From positions 124,001-188,000 of the forward strand of contig NZ_FOET01000004.1 in assembly GCF_900110735.1 (NCBI RefSeq): DNA of 64,000 nt. The letters are read 5' to 3'. Numbering within the stretch: the first letter of the stretch is position 1; each line of letters starts with the position of its first letter. The DNA comes from Streptomyces radiopugnans (GTDB taxonomy: Bacteria > Actinomycetota > Actinomycetes > Streptomycetales > Streptomycetaceae). The notes under the pieces are model-generated. The model was not told the origin of the DNA. It was given only the letters and a program-made list of their open reading frames with translations, and ran no database searches. The translations under genes and the position numbers were made by a program. Positions 35,608 to 44,012 of this stretch are shown here, one piece after another.

Positions 35608-35784
35608 ATGCCGCCCGCAACCTCCGACGTCGTCGAACTGATCCTGCGCGACCACCGCAGGATGGAGGACCTCTTCCGCACGATGCGCAACGCCGAGGCC
35701 GACCGGGCCGGTGCGCTGGGCGAGTTCGCCGCCCTGCTGGTCGCCCACTCCCTGGCCGGGACTGCTGCACGAACAGGTGACACC
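35608..35784 (+). pseudogene. Hemerythrin (HHE) gene cut off after about 48 codons
   Basis: The first 48 codons are a normal start of an HHE cation-binding protein (MPPATSDVVELILRDHRRME, then FAALLVAHS). Right after the second helix His-Ser the sequence changes to LAGTAARTGDT and stops. The later iron-ligand helices are gone. The change point, near 35752, coincides with the beginning of an IS3-type remnant, so the gene was interrupted and its rest deleted. A GAGGAG site is present. Confidence 0.8.
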
Positions 35785-35938
35785 TGACCTGGCTTGCTGA
35801 GAAGCGGCCTGGAAGGATGTTGCAGTGCCCAAGCCGTATCCGAAGGAGTTCCGCGAGGACGTCGTGCGGGTCGCGCGCAACCGCGAGCCCGGCGTCACGC
35901 TGGAACAGATCGCCGCCGACTTCGGCGTCCACCCGGAC
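35753..35938 (+). mobile_element. IS3-family remnant (left end and start of OrfA)
   Basis: From 35825 (GTG) the frame reads MPKPYPKEFREDVVRVARNR, then TLEQIAADFGVHP. This is the N-terminal helix-turn-helix of an IS3-family OrfA transposase subunit. It ends abruptly at about 35938, where the next gene's terminator stem begins. The 72 bp before it are probably the element's left terminal region. No right end, OrfB or target duplication is present. Confidence 0.75.
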
Positions 35939-35969
35939 CGTGACCGCCGGCACGGGGCCGGCGGTCACG
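35939..35969 (-). terminator. Hairpin at the end of the membrane-protein gene
   Basis: Perfect 13-bp stem CGTGACCGCCGGC/GCCGGCGGTCACG with a 5-nt loop. It overlaps the stop codon of the minus-strand gene and abuts the IS remnant. Confidence 0.6.
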
Positions 35970-36279
35970 TCTCGGCGGTCACGGGCCCGGCGGCCGCCGG
36001 CCGTCCCCCGCCGTGGACGTCGTCGAAGACCGCCCCGCGTTCGGTGGGGGCCTGGTTGAGGACCCACAGGCCGGCCAGGACGGCCAGCACGAAGACGACG
36101 GTCACCAGGGCCGCCAGGACCAGCCGGCGCCTGCGCTCCCTGCGGAGCCAGCCGCCGCGGGCGGCGCGGTAGGCGTCGGGGGCCGCGTGGACGCCGCCCG
36201 CCAGGGTCTCCAGCGCCTCCCGAAGCCTTTCCTCCGTGCCGGGGGCGCCCGGGGTGCCGGGTGTGCGGGGTGCGTTCAT
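35965..36279 (-). CDS. Small membrane protein encoded after ECF sigma factor (possible anti-sigma)
   Basis: A 104-residue protein: a cytosolic helical N-terminus (EERLREALETLAGGVHAAPD, then AYRAARGG), a basic stretch RRERRRR, one membrane helix (LVLAALVTVVFVLAVLAGLW) and a short outer tail. Its ATG overlaps the sigma-factor stop. Position and topology suggest an anti-sigma factor or sensor for that sigma factor, but no known anti-sigma domain is recognised. Confidence 0.75.
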   Translation of the reverse strand: MNAPRTPGTPGAPGTEERLREALETLAGGVHAAPDAYRAARGGWLRRERRRRLVLAALVTVVFVLAVLAGLWVLNQAPTERGAVFDDVHGGGRPAAAGPVTAET

Positions 36280-36866
36280 CTGCGGGCCTCCATCGCCTGG
36301 GTCAGGGCCGCGATGCCGCGCGAGGTGTGGGTCTTGACCGAACCGGCCGAGATCCCCATGGCCGCGGCGATCTCGCTCTCCTTCAGTCCCAGCCAGTGGC
36401 GCAGGACGAGGGCCTCGCGCTGCCGGGCGGGAAGCCGCTGGAGCGCGTCGATCAGCACCCGCTGGTCGTCGCGGAGGAGCGCCGAGTTCTCCGCGGAGGC
36501 GACCGGCTCGGACGGCGGCGGCTCCATGTGCCTGCGGGCCACCTGGAGGTGGCGTATGCGCATCCGGGTCAGATTGCAGACCACCGACCGCAGGTAGGCC
36601 TCCGCGGAACCGGGCTCGCGGAGCTTCCTCCACTTCCGGTAGATCTGGTAGTAGGCCTCGGCCACGATGTTCTCGGGGTCGTCGGCGCCCAGCAGCGTGG
36701 CCAGCCGCAGCATCGGCGTGTAGTGCAGGCTGAAGAGGCGGGCCACCTCCGCCTCGCGCTCCGGCTCCAGCCCCTCGGCGGCCGCTCGCGGCGGGGGGAC
36801 CACCGGGGCGGGCGGCAGAACGGCGGCGCGGGCGTCCCGGCCGAACCGGTCGCGGATGGGTCTCAT
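36276..36866 (-). CDS. ECF sigma factor, SigE-like family
   Basis: A 196-residue sigma-70-family ECF factor. Region 2 runs about 45-110 (FSLHYTPMLRLATLLG, then AYYQIYRKW and YLRSVVCNLTRMR). Region 4 runs about 135-190 (ALQRLPARQREALVLRHWLG, then LKESEIAAAMGISAGSVKT). It directs RNA polymerase to an unknown set of promoters. The gene overlaps both neighbours by four bases, linking it to the upstream symporter and the downstream membrane protein. Confidence 0.93.
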   Translation of the reverse strand: MRPIRDRFGRDARAAVLPPAPVVPPPRAAAEGLEPEREAEVARLFSLHYTPMLRLATLLGADDPENIVAEAYYQIYRKWRKLREPGSAEAYLRSVVCNLTRMRIRHLQVARRHMEPPPSEPVASAENSALLRDDQRVLIDALQRLPARQREALVLRHWLGLKESEIAAAMGISAGSVKTHTSRGIAALTQAMEARR

Positions 36867-38419
36867 GAGGTGCTCGCTCCCGTCTCGGGACGGTGTCTGA
36901 GGGCCATGCGGGGCGGGAGTGTGGTGGTGTCCGGGCCGCGGGGGACCCCGGCACGGTCCAGGACGAGGGTGGCGGCCACCGCGACGGCCAGGTTCGGCAG
37001 CAGGGCGGCGAGTCCTGCGTAGACCTCCAGGCCGGCCGGCCCGAAGGGCGCCACCGGGGAGAAGCCCTCCCGTACGACCATGAAGGTGCCGGCCGCCATC
37101 CCGGTGGCCCAGCCCGCGAGCAGCGCACGGTGGTGCAGGCGGCGGGTGAAGAGTCCGGCCACCACCGCGGGGAAGATCTGCAGGATCCACACGCCGCCGA
37201 GCAGTTGCAGGTTCACCGCGTCCTGGTCGCGCAGGCCGAGCACGAAGGCGACCGCCCCGGCCTTGGCGGTGAGCGAGACCACCCTGGCGACTCTGACCTG
37301 GTGCTTGGGGGTGGCCGTGGGGTGGAAGTACTCGACGTACACGTTGCGCACGAAGGAGGTCGCGGCCGCGATCGACATCACGGCGGCGGGCACCATCGCC
37401 CCCACCACCAGCGCCCCGAAGACCAGTCCGGCCAGCGGTCCCGGCATCAGCCGGTCGACCAGCATGGGGACCGCGGCCTCCGCGCCCCCGCGCGGGGTGC
37501 GCACCCCGTAGGCCAGGGCGGCGATGCCCAGCAGCCCGAACAGGCCGAGCACCGCCGTCCACAGCGGCAGGGCGGAGGAGACCCGGCGCAGCACGCCGGT
37601 GCCGGAGGCCGCGAAGCCCGCGGTGAGCACGTGCGGGTACATCAGCAGGGCCAGTGCCGAGCCCAGCGCGAGAGTGGCGAAGGCCGACTGCTGCCCGGGG
37701 GCGAGGACGAGCGGGGCGCCCTCCGCGCCCCGCTCGGTGAGGGTGCGTCCGGCCGCGTCGAACATGGCACCGGGGCCGCCCAGGTGGTCCAGGACCAGCC
37801 AGAAGGTGGCCAGGACCGAGCCGAAGACGGCCACGCCCTTGAGGGCGGATATGACGGTGGGCGCTCTCAGGCCGTGCCGGTAGGTGGCCACCGCCAGCCC
37901 CGCGAACAGCGCGGCCATCGCCAGGTCCCCGGTGACCGCGTCCGGGTACAGGCCGCCCGCGGTGAGCACCGCGCGGATCCCCAGCAGTTGGAGGGCGAGG
38001 TAGGGCATGGTCGCAAGGATGCCGGTGAGGGCGACCGCCAGGGCCAGCGGCGGCGAACCGTAGCGCCCGCGGACGAAGTCGGCGACGGTGACGTAACCGT
38101 GGCGGCGGGCCACGGACCACAGCCGGGGCAGCAGGACGAACGCCAGCGGGCAGACGATCACGGTGTAGGGGAGCGCGAAGAAGGCGGTGGCCCCGTTGCC
38201 GTAGGCCAGTGCGGGGACGGCGGTGAAGGTGTAGGCGGTGAAGACCGTGCCGCCCAGCAGCAGCCAGGTCCACACGGTGTCCAGGCTCCGGTCCGCCAGT
38301 GCCCAGCCCTCCAGCGACGGCAGGCGGTCGTCGGCGTGGAGACGGCGGGCGGTGGCCGCCAGGAGCGACGCTCCGCCGATGACGGCGAGGAACGCCGTGG
38401 CCATGGCGCCATCGGCCAT
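36863..38419 (-). CDS. Sodium:solute symporter (SSS family)
   Basis: A 518-residue SSS transporter with 13 hydrophobic segments (LPSLEGWALADRSLDTVWTW near the N-terminus; GALVVGAMVPAAVMSIAAAT around TM8). It is close to the cation/acetate and pantothenate branch. It imports a small organic solute with Na+. Being co-translated with an ECF sigma factor is unusual and suggests regulation by or of solute supply. ATG 38419; an internal ATG at 38404 is also possible. Confidence 0.9.
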   Translation of the reverse strand: MADGAMATAFLAVIGGASLLAATARRLHADDRLPSLEGWALADRSLDTVWTWLLLGGTVFTAYTFTAVPALAYGNGATAFFALPYTVIVCPLAFVLLPRLWSVARRHGYVTVADFVRGRYGSPPLALAVALTGILATMPYLALQLLGIRAVLTAGGLYPDAVTGDLAMAALFAGLAVATYRHGLRAPTVISALKGVAVFGSVLATFWLVLDHLGGPGAMFDAAGRTLTERGAEGAPLVLAPGQQSAFATLALGSALALLMYPHVLTAGFAASGTGVLRRVSSALPLWTAVLGLFGLLGIAALAYGVRTPRGGAEAAVPMLVDRLMPGPLAGLVFGALVVGAMVPAAVMSIAAATSFVRNVYVEYFHPTATPKHQVRVARVVSLTAKAGAVAFVLGLRDQDAVNLQLLGGVWILQIFPAVVAGLFTRRLHHRALLAGWATGMAAGTFMVVREGFSPVAPFGPAGLEVYAGLAALLPNLAVAVAATLVLDRAGVPRGPDTTTLPPRMALRHRPETGASTS

Positions 38420-38636
38420 CGATCACCGTCCTTGGGGTGCGCGGGTCCCTCGCTCACCGGTTGCCCGGCACGTGTCTTCCATCGACAGGGAGACCAGGGA
38501 AATCCGCCGTAAACCCGTTGTCAACCCGATCGCGGTGACCGGCAACTCTTGCACAGACCACAGGAGCCGGCCGACCCCGCGGCCCGTGGCCTCGTACCGC
38601 TGTCCACCGGGGCGACCAGTCAGGCAAGGAGCCGCC

Positions 38637-40808
38637 ATGCCATCACCCGCCGTGCCGACCGAACCAAGGACCGGGCCGAGGACCGGGCCGAGATCGATCC
38701 TGCTGTGGACCGCCGTCGCCCTCCTCGGCGCGGTCGGCTGGGGCATGATGGCCCTGGCCCGGGGCGAGGAGATCTCCGCGATCTGGCTGGTGGTCGCCGC
38801 CCTGGGCTCGTACGCCATCGCCTACCGCTTCTACTCCCGCTTCATCGCCCGGCGCGTCCTCCAGCCCGACGACAGCCGTGCCACCCCGGCCGAGCGGCTC
38901 GAGGACGGCGTCGACTACCACCCCACCGACCGCCGTGTGCTGTTCGGCCACCACTTCGCCGCCATCGCGGGGGCCGGACCGCTGGTCGGCCCGGTGCTGG
39001 CGGCCCAGATGGGTTATCTGCCGAGCACCATCTGGATCGTCGTCGGCGTGATCTTCGCCGGGGCGGTCCAGGACATGGTGGTGCTGTTCCTCTCCATGCG
39101 CCGGGACGGCAAGAGCCTGGGCCAGATGGCGCGCGACGAGATCGGCAGGGTGGGCGGCGCCGCGGCGCTCATAGGCGTCTTCGCCATCATGATCATCCTG
39201 CTGAGCGTGCTCGCGCTGGTCGTGGTCAACGCCCTGGCCCACTCCCCGTGGGGCACCTTCTCGGTCGCCATGACCGTCCCCATCGCCCTGTTCATGGGCT
39301 TCTACCTGCGCTACCTGCGGCCGGGCCGGGTCGTGGAGACCAGTGCCATCGGGGTGGCCCTGCTGCTGCTGGCGATCCTCGGCGGCGGCTGGATCCAGGA
39401 CTCGTCGCTGGCCGACACCTTCACCTGGAGCCCCACGACCCTGGTGTTCTGCCTGGTCGCCTACGGTTTCGTCGCCTCGGTGCTGCCGGTGTGGATGCTG
39501 CTGGCGCCCCGTGACTACCTGTCCACCTTCATGAAGGTGGGCACCATCGTGCTGCTGGCGGTCGGCGTGCTGGTCGCCGCGCCGACGCTGAAGACCGACG
39601 CGGTGACCCCCTTCGCCTCCTCGGGCGACGGCCCGGTCTTCGCCGGGTCGCTGTTCCCCTTCCTGTTCATCACCATCGCCTGCGGCGCCCTCTCCGGCTT
39701 CCACGCCCTGGTGGCCTCCGGCACCACGCCGAAGCTGATCCAGAAGGAGTCGCAGGTCCGGATGATCGGCTACGGCTCCATGCTGATGGAGTCCTTCGTG
39801 GCCGTCATGGCGCTGGTCGCCGCCTGCGTCATCGACCCGGGCCTGTACTACGCGATGAACGCCCCGGCGGGGATGCTGGGCACCACCGTGGAGAGCGCCT
39901 CCCAGGCGGTGGCGAACCTGGGCTTCAGCATCACCCCCGACCAGCTGGCCGCGGCGGCCAAGGCCGTCGAGGAGGAGACCCTGATCGCGCGCACCGGCGG
40001 CGCGCCCACCCTGGCCGTCGGTATGGCGGAGATCTTCTCCCAGGTGTTCGGCGGCGCCGGGATGAAGGCGTTCTGGTACCACTTCGCGATCATGTTCGAG
40101 GCGCTGTTCATCCTCACCACGGTGGACGCGGGCACCCGGGTCGGCCGCTTCATGCTCCAGGACATGCTGGGCAACGTCTGGAAGCCCATCGGCCGGGTCA
40201 CCTGGAAGCCGGGCATCTGGATCACCAGCGCCCTCGTCGTCGGCGCCTGGGGCTACTTCCTCTACGTCGGTGTCACCGACCCGCTCGGCGGGATCAACCA
40301 GCTCTTCCCGCTGTTCGGCATCGCCAACCAGCTGCTCGCCGCGATCGCCCTCACCCTCGCCACCACCTTGCTGATCAAGGCCGGGAAACTGCGCTGGGCC
40401 TGGGTGACCGGCTTGCCGCTGGCGTGGGACGTGGCGGTCACCTTCACCGCGGGCTGGCAGAAGATCTTCTCCGACGACCCGAAGGTGGGCTTCTTCGCCA
40501 ACCGCGAGCGCTTCTCCGAGGCCATCGACGCCGGCCAGGTGCTGGCTCCGGCCAAGAACATGGACGAGATGCACACGGTGGTGCTCAACCAGACCGTCGA
40601 CGGCGTGATCATGGCCCTGTTCCTGGTGCTGGTCGCCACGGTGATCGTCAACGCGGCCGTGGTGTGCGTACGCGCCGTGCGGTCCGCGGAGCCGCTGCCG
40701 ACCACCGAGGCGCCCTACGTCGAGTCCCGGATCGAGGTCCCGGCCTCGTGGTCGCCGGGCAGGGCGAAGGAGGGGGAGAAGGAGCCGGTGGGAGCGGGCG
40801 AGCGATGA
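38637..40808 (+). CDS. cstA: Carbon starvation protein CstA
   Basis: A 723-residue inner-membrane transporter of the CstA family with about 16 membrane segments. It has the family pattern YRFYSRFIARRVLQPDDSRA, then FGHHFAAIAGAGPLVGPVLA, and later the KLIQKE and LFPLFGIANQLLA motifs. It imports pyruvate or peptides under carbon limitation. AAGGAG precedes ATG 38637. The next small gene overlaps by four bases, as in cstA-ybdD operons elsewhere. Confidence 0.96.
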   Translation: MPSPAVPTEPRTGPRTGPRSILLWTAVALLGAVGWGMMALARGEEISAIWLVVAALGSYAIAYRFYSRFIARRVLQPDDSRATPAERLEDGVDYHPTDRRVLFGHHFAAIAGAGPLVGPVLAAQMGYLPSTIWIVVGVIFAGAVQDMVVLFLSMRRDGKSLGQMARDEIGRVGGAAALIGVFAIMIILLSVLALVVVNALAHSPWGTFSVAMTVPIALFMGFYLRYLRPGRVVETSAIGVALLLLAILGGGWIQDSSLADTFTWSPTTLVFCLVAYGFVASVLPVWMLLAPRDYLSTFMKVGTIVLLAVGVLVAAPTLKTDAVTPFASSGDGPVFAGSLFPFLFITIACGALSGFHALVASGTTPKLIQKESQVRMIGYGSMLMESFVAVMALVAACVIDPGLYYAMNAPAGMLGTTVESASQAVANLGFSITPDQLAAAAKAVEEETLIARTGGAPTLAVGMAEIFSQVFGGAGMKAFWYHFAIMFEALFILTTVDAGTRVGRFMLQDMLGNVWKPIGRVTWKPGIWITSALVVGAWGYFLYVGVTDPLGGINQLFPLFGIANQLLAAIALTLATTLLIKAGKLRWAWVTGLPLAWDVAVTFTAGWQKIFSDDPKVGFFANRERFSEAIDAGQVLAPAKNMDEMHTVVLNQTVDGVIMALFLVLVATVIVNAAVVCVRAVRSAEPLPTTEAPYVESRIEVPASWSPGRAKEGEKEPVGAGER

Positions 40809-41011
40809 CGGGCGCACTGCTCGACAGGGCGGCCCGGCTGCTGCGGGGGGTGCGCTGGTACCTGCGCGAGTTCTCCGGTGAGGCGGACTACGAGCGCTTC
40901 CGCCTCAGGCACCTGCGCGAGCACCCGGGTGAGCCGGTCCCCTCCTGGCGCGACTACGAACGGCAGCGCGCCCGGCACCGGGAGGAGCACCCGCAGAGCC
41001 GCTGCTGCTGA
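40805..41011 (+). CDS. YbdD/YjiX-family small protein
   Basis: A 68-residue DUF466 protein (RLLRGVRWYLREFSGEADYE, then YERQRARHREEHPQSRCC). YbdD/YjiX proteins are obligate partners of CstA-type pyruvate transporters. The start overlaps the cstA stop (ATGA). The C-terminal Cys-Cys is a family feature. Confidence 0.93.
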   Translation: MTGALLDRAARLLRGVRWYLREFSGEADYERFRLRHLREHPGEPVPSWRDYERQRARHREEHPQSRCC

Positions 41012-41074
41012 CCCCGGCGGACCGGCCGCGCGGCCGGCGGGGGTGCCGCGGCGTCCGCCCGGATACTGGTCCGT

Positions 41075-41107
41075 ACGGCTCCTCCCGCACCGGGCGGGAG
41101 GAGCCGT
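41075..41107 (+). terminator. Terminator after cstA-ybdD
   Basis: Stem ACGGCTCCTCCCG/CGGGAGGAGCCGT (13 bp, extendable by one pair) with a small loop. It ends 18 bp before the next GTG start. Confidence 0.7.
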
Positions 41108-41125
41108 CGGCCAGGAGGTGGTGCG

Positions 41126-41875
41126 GTGTCACGGCGTGCGACGGCGAAGTCCCTCACCCCCGCGCAGCGGCGGGCGGTCATGACGTCCGATCCCGCGACG
41201 GGAGAGCTGACGGGGAGTCCGGCGACGGGTGCCGCCCTGCGGGACAGGGGCCTGGCGGTGGCGTACGGCCGGGCGGGCAGGTACTACCTGACCGAGGCGG
41301 GGCGGGCGGTGCGCGAGGGGTTGCGCGAGGAGCCGCGCGGGGGGCCGGATCCCGGCGTGCCGGAGCCGGAGCCGGCGCCCGATCGGGCCGGGCGGACCGG
41401 AGCCGCCGGGCCGGCCGGTTCCGGGGCGTTCGCCGCGGCGACCGGGGACGGGCCGCCGGCAGTGGAGGACCCCGGGCGGCGCGCCGCCGCCGTGGCCCGC
41501 GCCTGGGCCGGTGTGCTGGAGATACGCCGCGTCACCGACGGTTCCGCCGGGCCCGGTCCGGGCGTCCCGGCGCCCTGGGAACGGACGCGGATGGTCTGGG
41601 CGGTCTCCCTGGCCCTGGAGGCCGCGGGCGTACCGCCGTCGGCGGTCGACGAGGGCGGGCGCCGCACCCGGGCGGGGTACCGCGTCCTCGGCTCCGGCGA
41701 GCCGGGCGCGGTCCGCGTGGAGTGGCGGGGCCCCGCCGCCTCCGCCGGCCGCGAGCGCGCCGAACGGGAACTGAGGACGTGCGCGGAGCACCTGGCCGGG
41801 TGCGGCTGGGAGGCGCTGCTGTACTGGGGGGCCCGCCGTACCCCCTTCCTGCTGGTCACACCCGGCGCTCCGTGA
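41126..41875 (+). CDS. Hypothetical protein with winged-helix-like N-terminus
   Basis: A 249-residue protein I cannot name. The first 70 residues (TPAQRRAVMTSDPATGELTG, then LAVAYGRAGRYYLTEAGRAV) look like a small winged helix with a typical last strand and helix. A Pro/Gly/Ala linker follows (about 72-112), then a C-terminal domain with RAAAVARAWAGVLEIRRV and LRTCAEHLAGCGWEALLYWG. The GGAGG site supports GTG 41126. It may be a regulator. Confidence 0.7.
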   Translation: MSRRATAKSLTPAQRRAVMTSDPATGELTGSPATGAALRDRGLAVAYGRAGRYYLTEAGRAVREGLREEPRGGPDPGVPEPEPAPDRAGRTGAAGPAGSGAFAAATGDGPPAVEDPGRRAAAVARAWAGVLEIRRVTDGSAGPGPGVPAPWERTRMVWAVSLALEAAGVPPSAVDEGGRRTRAGYRVLGSGEPGAVRVEWRGPAASAGRERAERELRTCAEHLAGCGWEALLYWGARRTPFLLVTPGAP

Positions 41876-41879
41876 GCGG

Positions 41880-42302
41880 TCACCGCACCGGGGCGGTGAC
41901 CGGGTCCCCGTGGCCGGTGAACGCGTCGGCGCGGACGTTGGGGGTGGGGCTGCCGGTCACCCGGTAGCGGCCGTTGGGCACGTCGTCGGAGACGGTGACG
42001 CGGACGGTGAGCGGGCCGGCCCACTCGTACCCCTTCTTCTCCCCGTGGCGCGCCAGGCTGTCCGCCAGCAGCTGGCCTATCTGCCCGCCGCGCCGCGCCA
42101 GCTTCTCGTACACGGCGGTGGAGAGTTCGACCTCGTAGGCGTTGGGGACCACCACACGGCTGTGGCTGCACACGACGGTGTGCGCGTCGCACTCGCTCCG
42201 CAGGGCGTCGAGGATCTCGACCGGTTCCCTGCGGAGCATCCTCGCCAGCAGCGAGTGCTCCCAGCTCTCGACCTTGCGTTCCCATCGGCTCAGTGTTCCC
42301 AT
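41880..42302 (-). CDS. DUF3662 (FhaA N-terminal-like) protein
   Basis: A 140-residue protein matching the DUF3662 domain that precedes FHA domains in actinobacterial FhaA (MGTLSRWERKVESWEHSLLA, then AYEVELSTAVYEKL and GPLTVRVTVSDDVPNGRYRV). The FHA domain itself is absent, so this is a stand-alone N-terminal domain. Family FhaA proteins take part in cell-envelope signalling with Ser/Thr kinases. The ribosome site is weak; a start 11 codons upstream is possible. Confidence 0.82.
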   Translation of the reverse strand: MGTLSRWERKVESWEHSLLARMLRREPVEILDALRSECDAHTVVCSHSRVVVPNAYEVELSTAVYEKLARRGGQIGQLLADSLARHGEKKGYEWAGPLTVRVTVSDDVPNGRYRVTGSPTPNVRADAFTGHGDPVTAPVR

Positions 42303-42415
42303 GACGGATCGCGTGCCCGGGGTGAATCGTCGCATGCGCCCGCAAACGTCCGGGGTCCTCCCGGAGGCACCTTCGTGCCCGTGCGTCCGGCTCGCCCGGA
42401 ACCCTGGCCGCGGCA

Positions 42416-42459
42416 CGGAACAAGGCCGCCGCTTCGCGGGAAGCGGCGGCCTTGTTCCG
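42416..42459 (-). terminator. Terminator after small membrane-protein gene
   Basis: Perfect 20-bp stem CGGAACAAGGCCGCCGCTTC and its complement with loop GCGG, about 90 bp beyond the stop of the minus-strand gene at 42548. Confidence 0.8.
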
Positions 42460-42547
42460 GCACGGATCGTCCGGCGGTCGGGCCGGCCGGCTCGTACCGG
42501 GACGCGGGGCGGGCCCGGCGGGGCTCCGCTCCTGCGGTGGCCGGATC

Positions 42548-42754
42548 TCATGCTGCGTGCCGGTCCTCCCGCGGGGCGGTGGAGCGCTCCGGCTTGTGCG
42601 CCGGGAGGTCCGGTACGGCCCGCAGATGGCGTTCGCGGGCCGGTTCGGCCGCGGGCTCCGGGTCGGCCTCGCCCAGCATGCGTTCCTCGTACCGCCCGAG
42701 GGCGAGCATCACGCACAGCAGCAGAGGGGGTATGACGAAGGCTGTGACAGCCAC
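42548..42754 (-). CDS. Small membrane-anchored protein
   Basis: A 68-residue protein: one N-terminal membrane helix (VTAFVIPPLLLCVMLALG) followed by a charged tail (RYEERMLGEADPEPAAEPAR). GTG 42754 is chosen for AAAGGAG 7 bp upstream rather than a longer frame. No family is recognised. Confidence 0.72.
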   Translation of the reverse strand: MAVTAFVIPPLLLCVMLALGRYEERMLGEADPEPAAEPARERHLRAVPDLPAHKPERSTAPREDRHAA

Positions 42755-42820
42755 GGGAACTCCTTTGAGGGGGAAGGACTTGCCTCTGTTCCGCGTTGCC
42801 TCCCTCACCGGGCGGAAACC

Positions 42821-42849
42821 CCCGAAACGCCCCCTTCGGGGTGTTCGGG
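42821..42849 (-). terminator. Imperfect hairpin after corA
   Basis: CCCGAA...CCCC pairs with GGGG...TTCGGG around loop CTTC, directly beyond the corA stop. A few mismatches. Confidence 0.4.
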
Positions 42850-42866
42850 TGATCCGCCGCCCGCCG

Positions 42867-43859
42867 TCACAGCCATCCGTTGCGGCGGAAGGCCCGGTAC
42901 AGCAGTCCCGCGGCGGCGGCCATCACGCCCACGGCCAGCGGATAGCCGAACTCCCAGCCCAGTTCCGGCATGTGCTCGAAGTTCATGCCGTACAGGCCGG
43001 CGACCATGGTGGGGATCGCGAGGATCGCCGCCCATGCCGATATGCGGCGCATGTCGTCGTTCTGCCAGGTGCCCACCCTGGCCAGATGGGCGTCGAGCGC
43101 GGAGTTGAGCAACTCGTCCAGGGACCGGACCTCGGTGTCGGTGCGGTGCAGGTGGTCGGCCACGTCGCGGAAGTACGGAAGCACCCCCTGCGGCCACTGC
43201 GACCGCGGCCCGGCGGCGAACTCCCGCACCACCGGGACCAGGGGCCCGACGGCGTCGCGGAACTCCAGGACCTCCCGCTTGAGCGAGTAGATCTCCTCGG
43301 TGAGGTCGTCGCGGGAGGGGGAGAAGACGCAGCGCTCCAGCCGGGTCAGATCGGCGCGCACCTTGCCCGCGGCGTCGCTGTAGGCGTCCACCACCACGTC
43401 CAGGACGGCGTGCAGGACCGAGACCGGGCCGAAGCGCAGCGTCGCCGGATCGGCGGCCAGCCGGCGGGCGGCCTCGGCGGCCGGGTCGGCCGGCCCGTGC
43501 CGGACGGTCATCACGAAGCGGGGCCCGAGGAAGACCATCACCTCCCCCGTCTCCACCTCCGAGTCCTCCTCGACGTACCACAGCGTCCTCAGCGCCACCG
43601 CCAGCACGTCGCCGTACCGCTCGCGCTTGGGACGCTGGCGCGCGTGGACGGCGTCCTCCACCGCCAGCGGGTGCAGTCCCAGCCCGGCCGTCAGGTCGGC
43701 CACCTCGCGCTCGGCGGGAGAGTCCAGGCGCACCCAGCCGAACTCCCCCTCGCCCAGCTCCCGCAGGTGCTTGAGCACCGTCCGCCCCGCCTCCTCGGGC
43801 CGCTCGCGGCCGACCCGCCGGGCCGTTCCGTCCTCTTCCCGGTAAACCACGCACTCCAT
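42867..43859 (-). CDS. corA: CorA-family Mg2+/Co2+ channel
   Basis: A 330-residue divalent-cation channel. A large cytosolic domain (1-265) is followed by two C-terminal membrane helices. The selectivity motif YGMNF is at the end of the first helix, and the basic tail YRAFRRNGWL is typical. It forms pentamers in the membrane. Ribosome site support at ATG 43859 is weak; an in-frame GTG six codons upstream is possible. Confidence 0.94.
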   Translation of the reverse strand: MECVVYREEDGTARRVGRERPEEAGRTVLKHLRELGEGEFGWVRLDSPAEREVADLTAGLGLHPLAVEDAVHARQRPKRERYGDVLAVALRTLWYVEEDSEVETGEVMVFLGPRFVMTVRHGPADPAAEAARRLAADPATLRFGPVSVLHAVLDVVVDAYSDAAGKVRADLTRLERCVFSPSRDDLTEEIYSLKREVLEFRDAVGPLVPVVREFAAGPRSQWPQGVLPYFRDVADHLHRTDTEVRSLDELLNSALDAHLARVGTWQNDDMRRISAWAAILAIPTMVAGLYGMNFEHMPELGWEFGYPLAVGVMAAAAGLLYRAFRRNGWL

Positions 43860-44012
43860 GCCGTACGGATGCTTCACCGGGCCGGTTCCATGCGTGGCCG
43901 TCCCGGAGCGCCGGCGGCCGCGGGGCGTACCGGGCGACGGCCCGTTGTCGGTGCCCTCCCCTAGGATCGGCGGTGCGTCATCCGTGCCACCGCGAACCAT
44001 CCGGAGCCCCCC

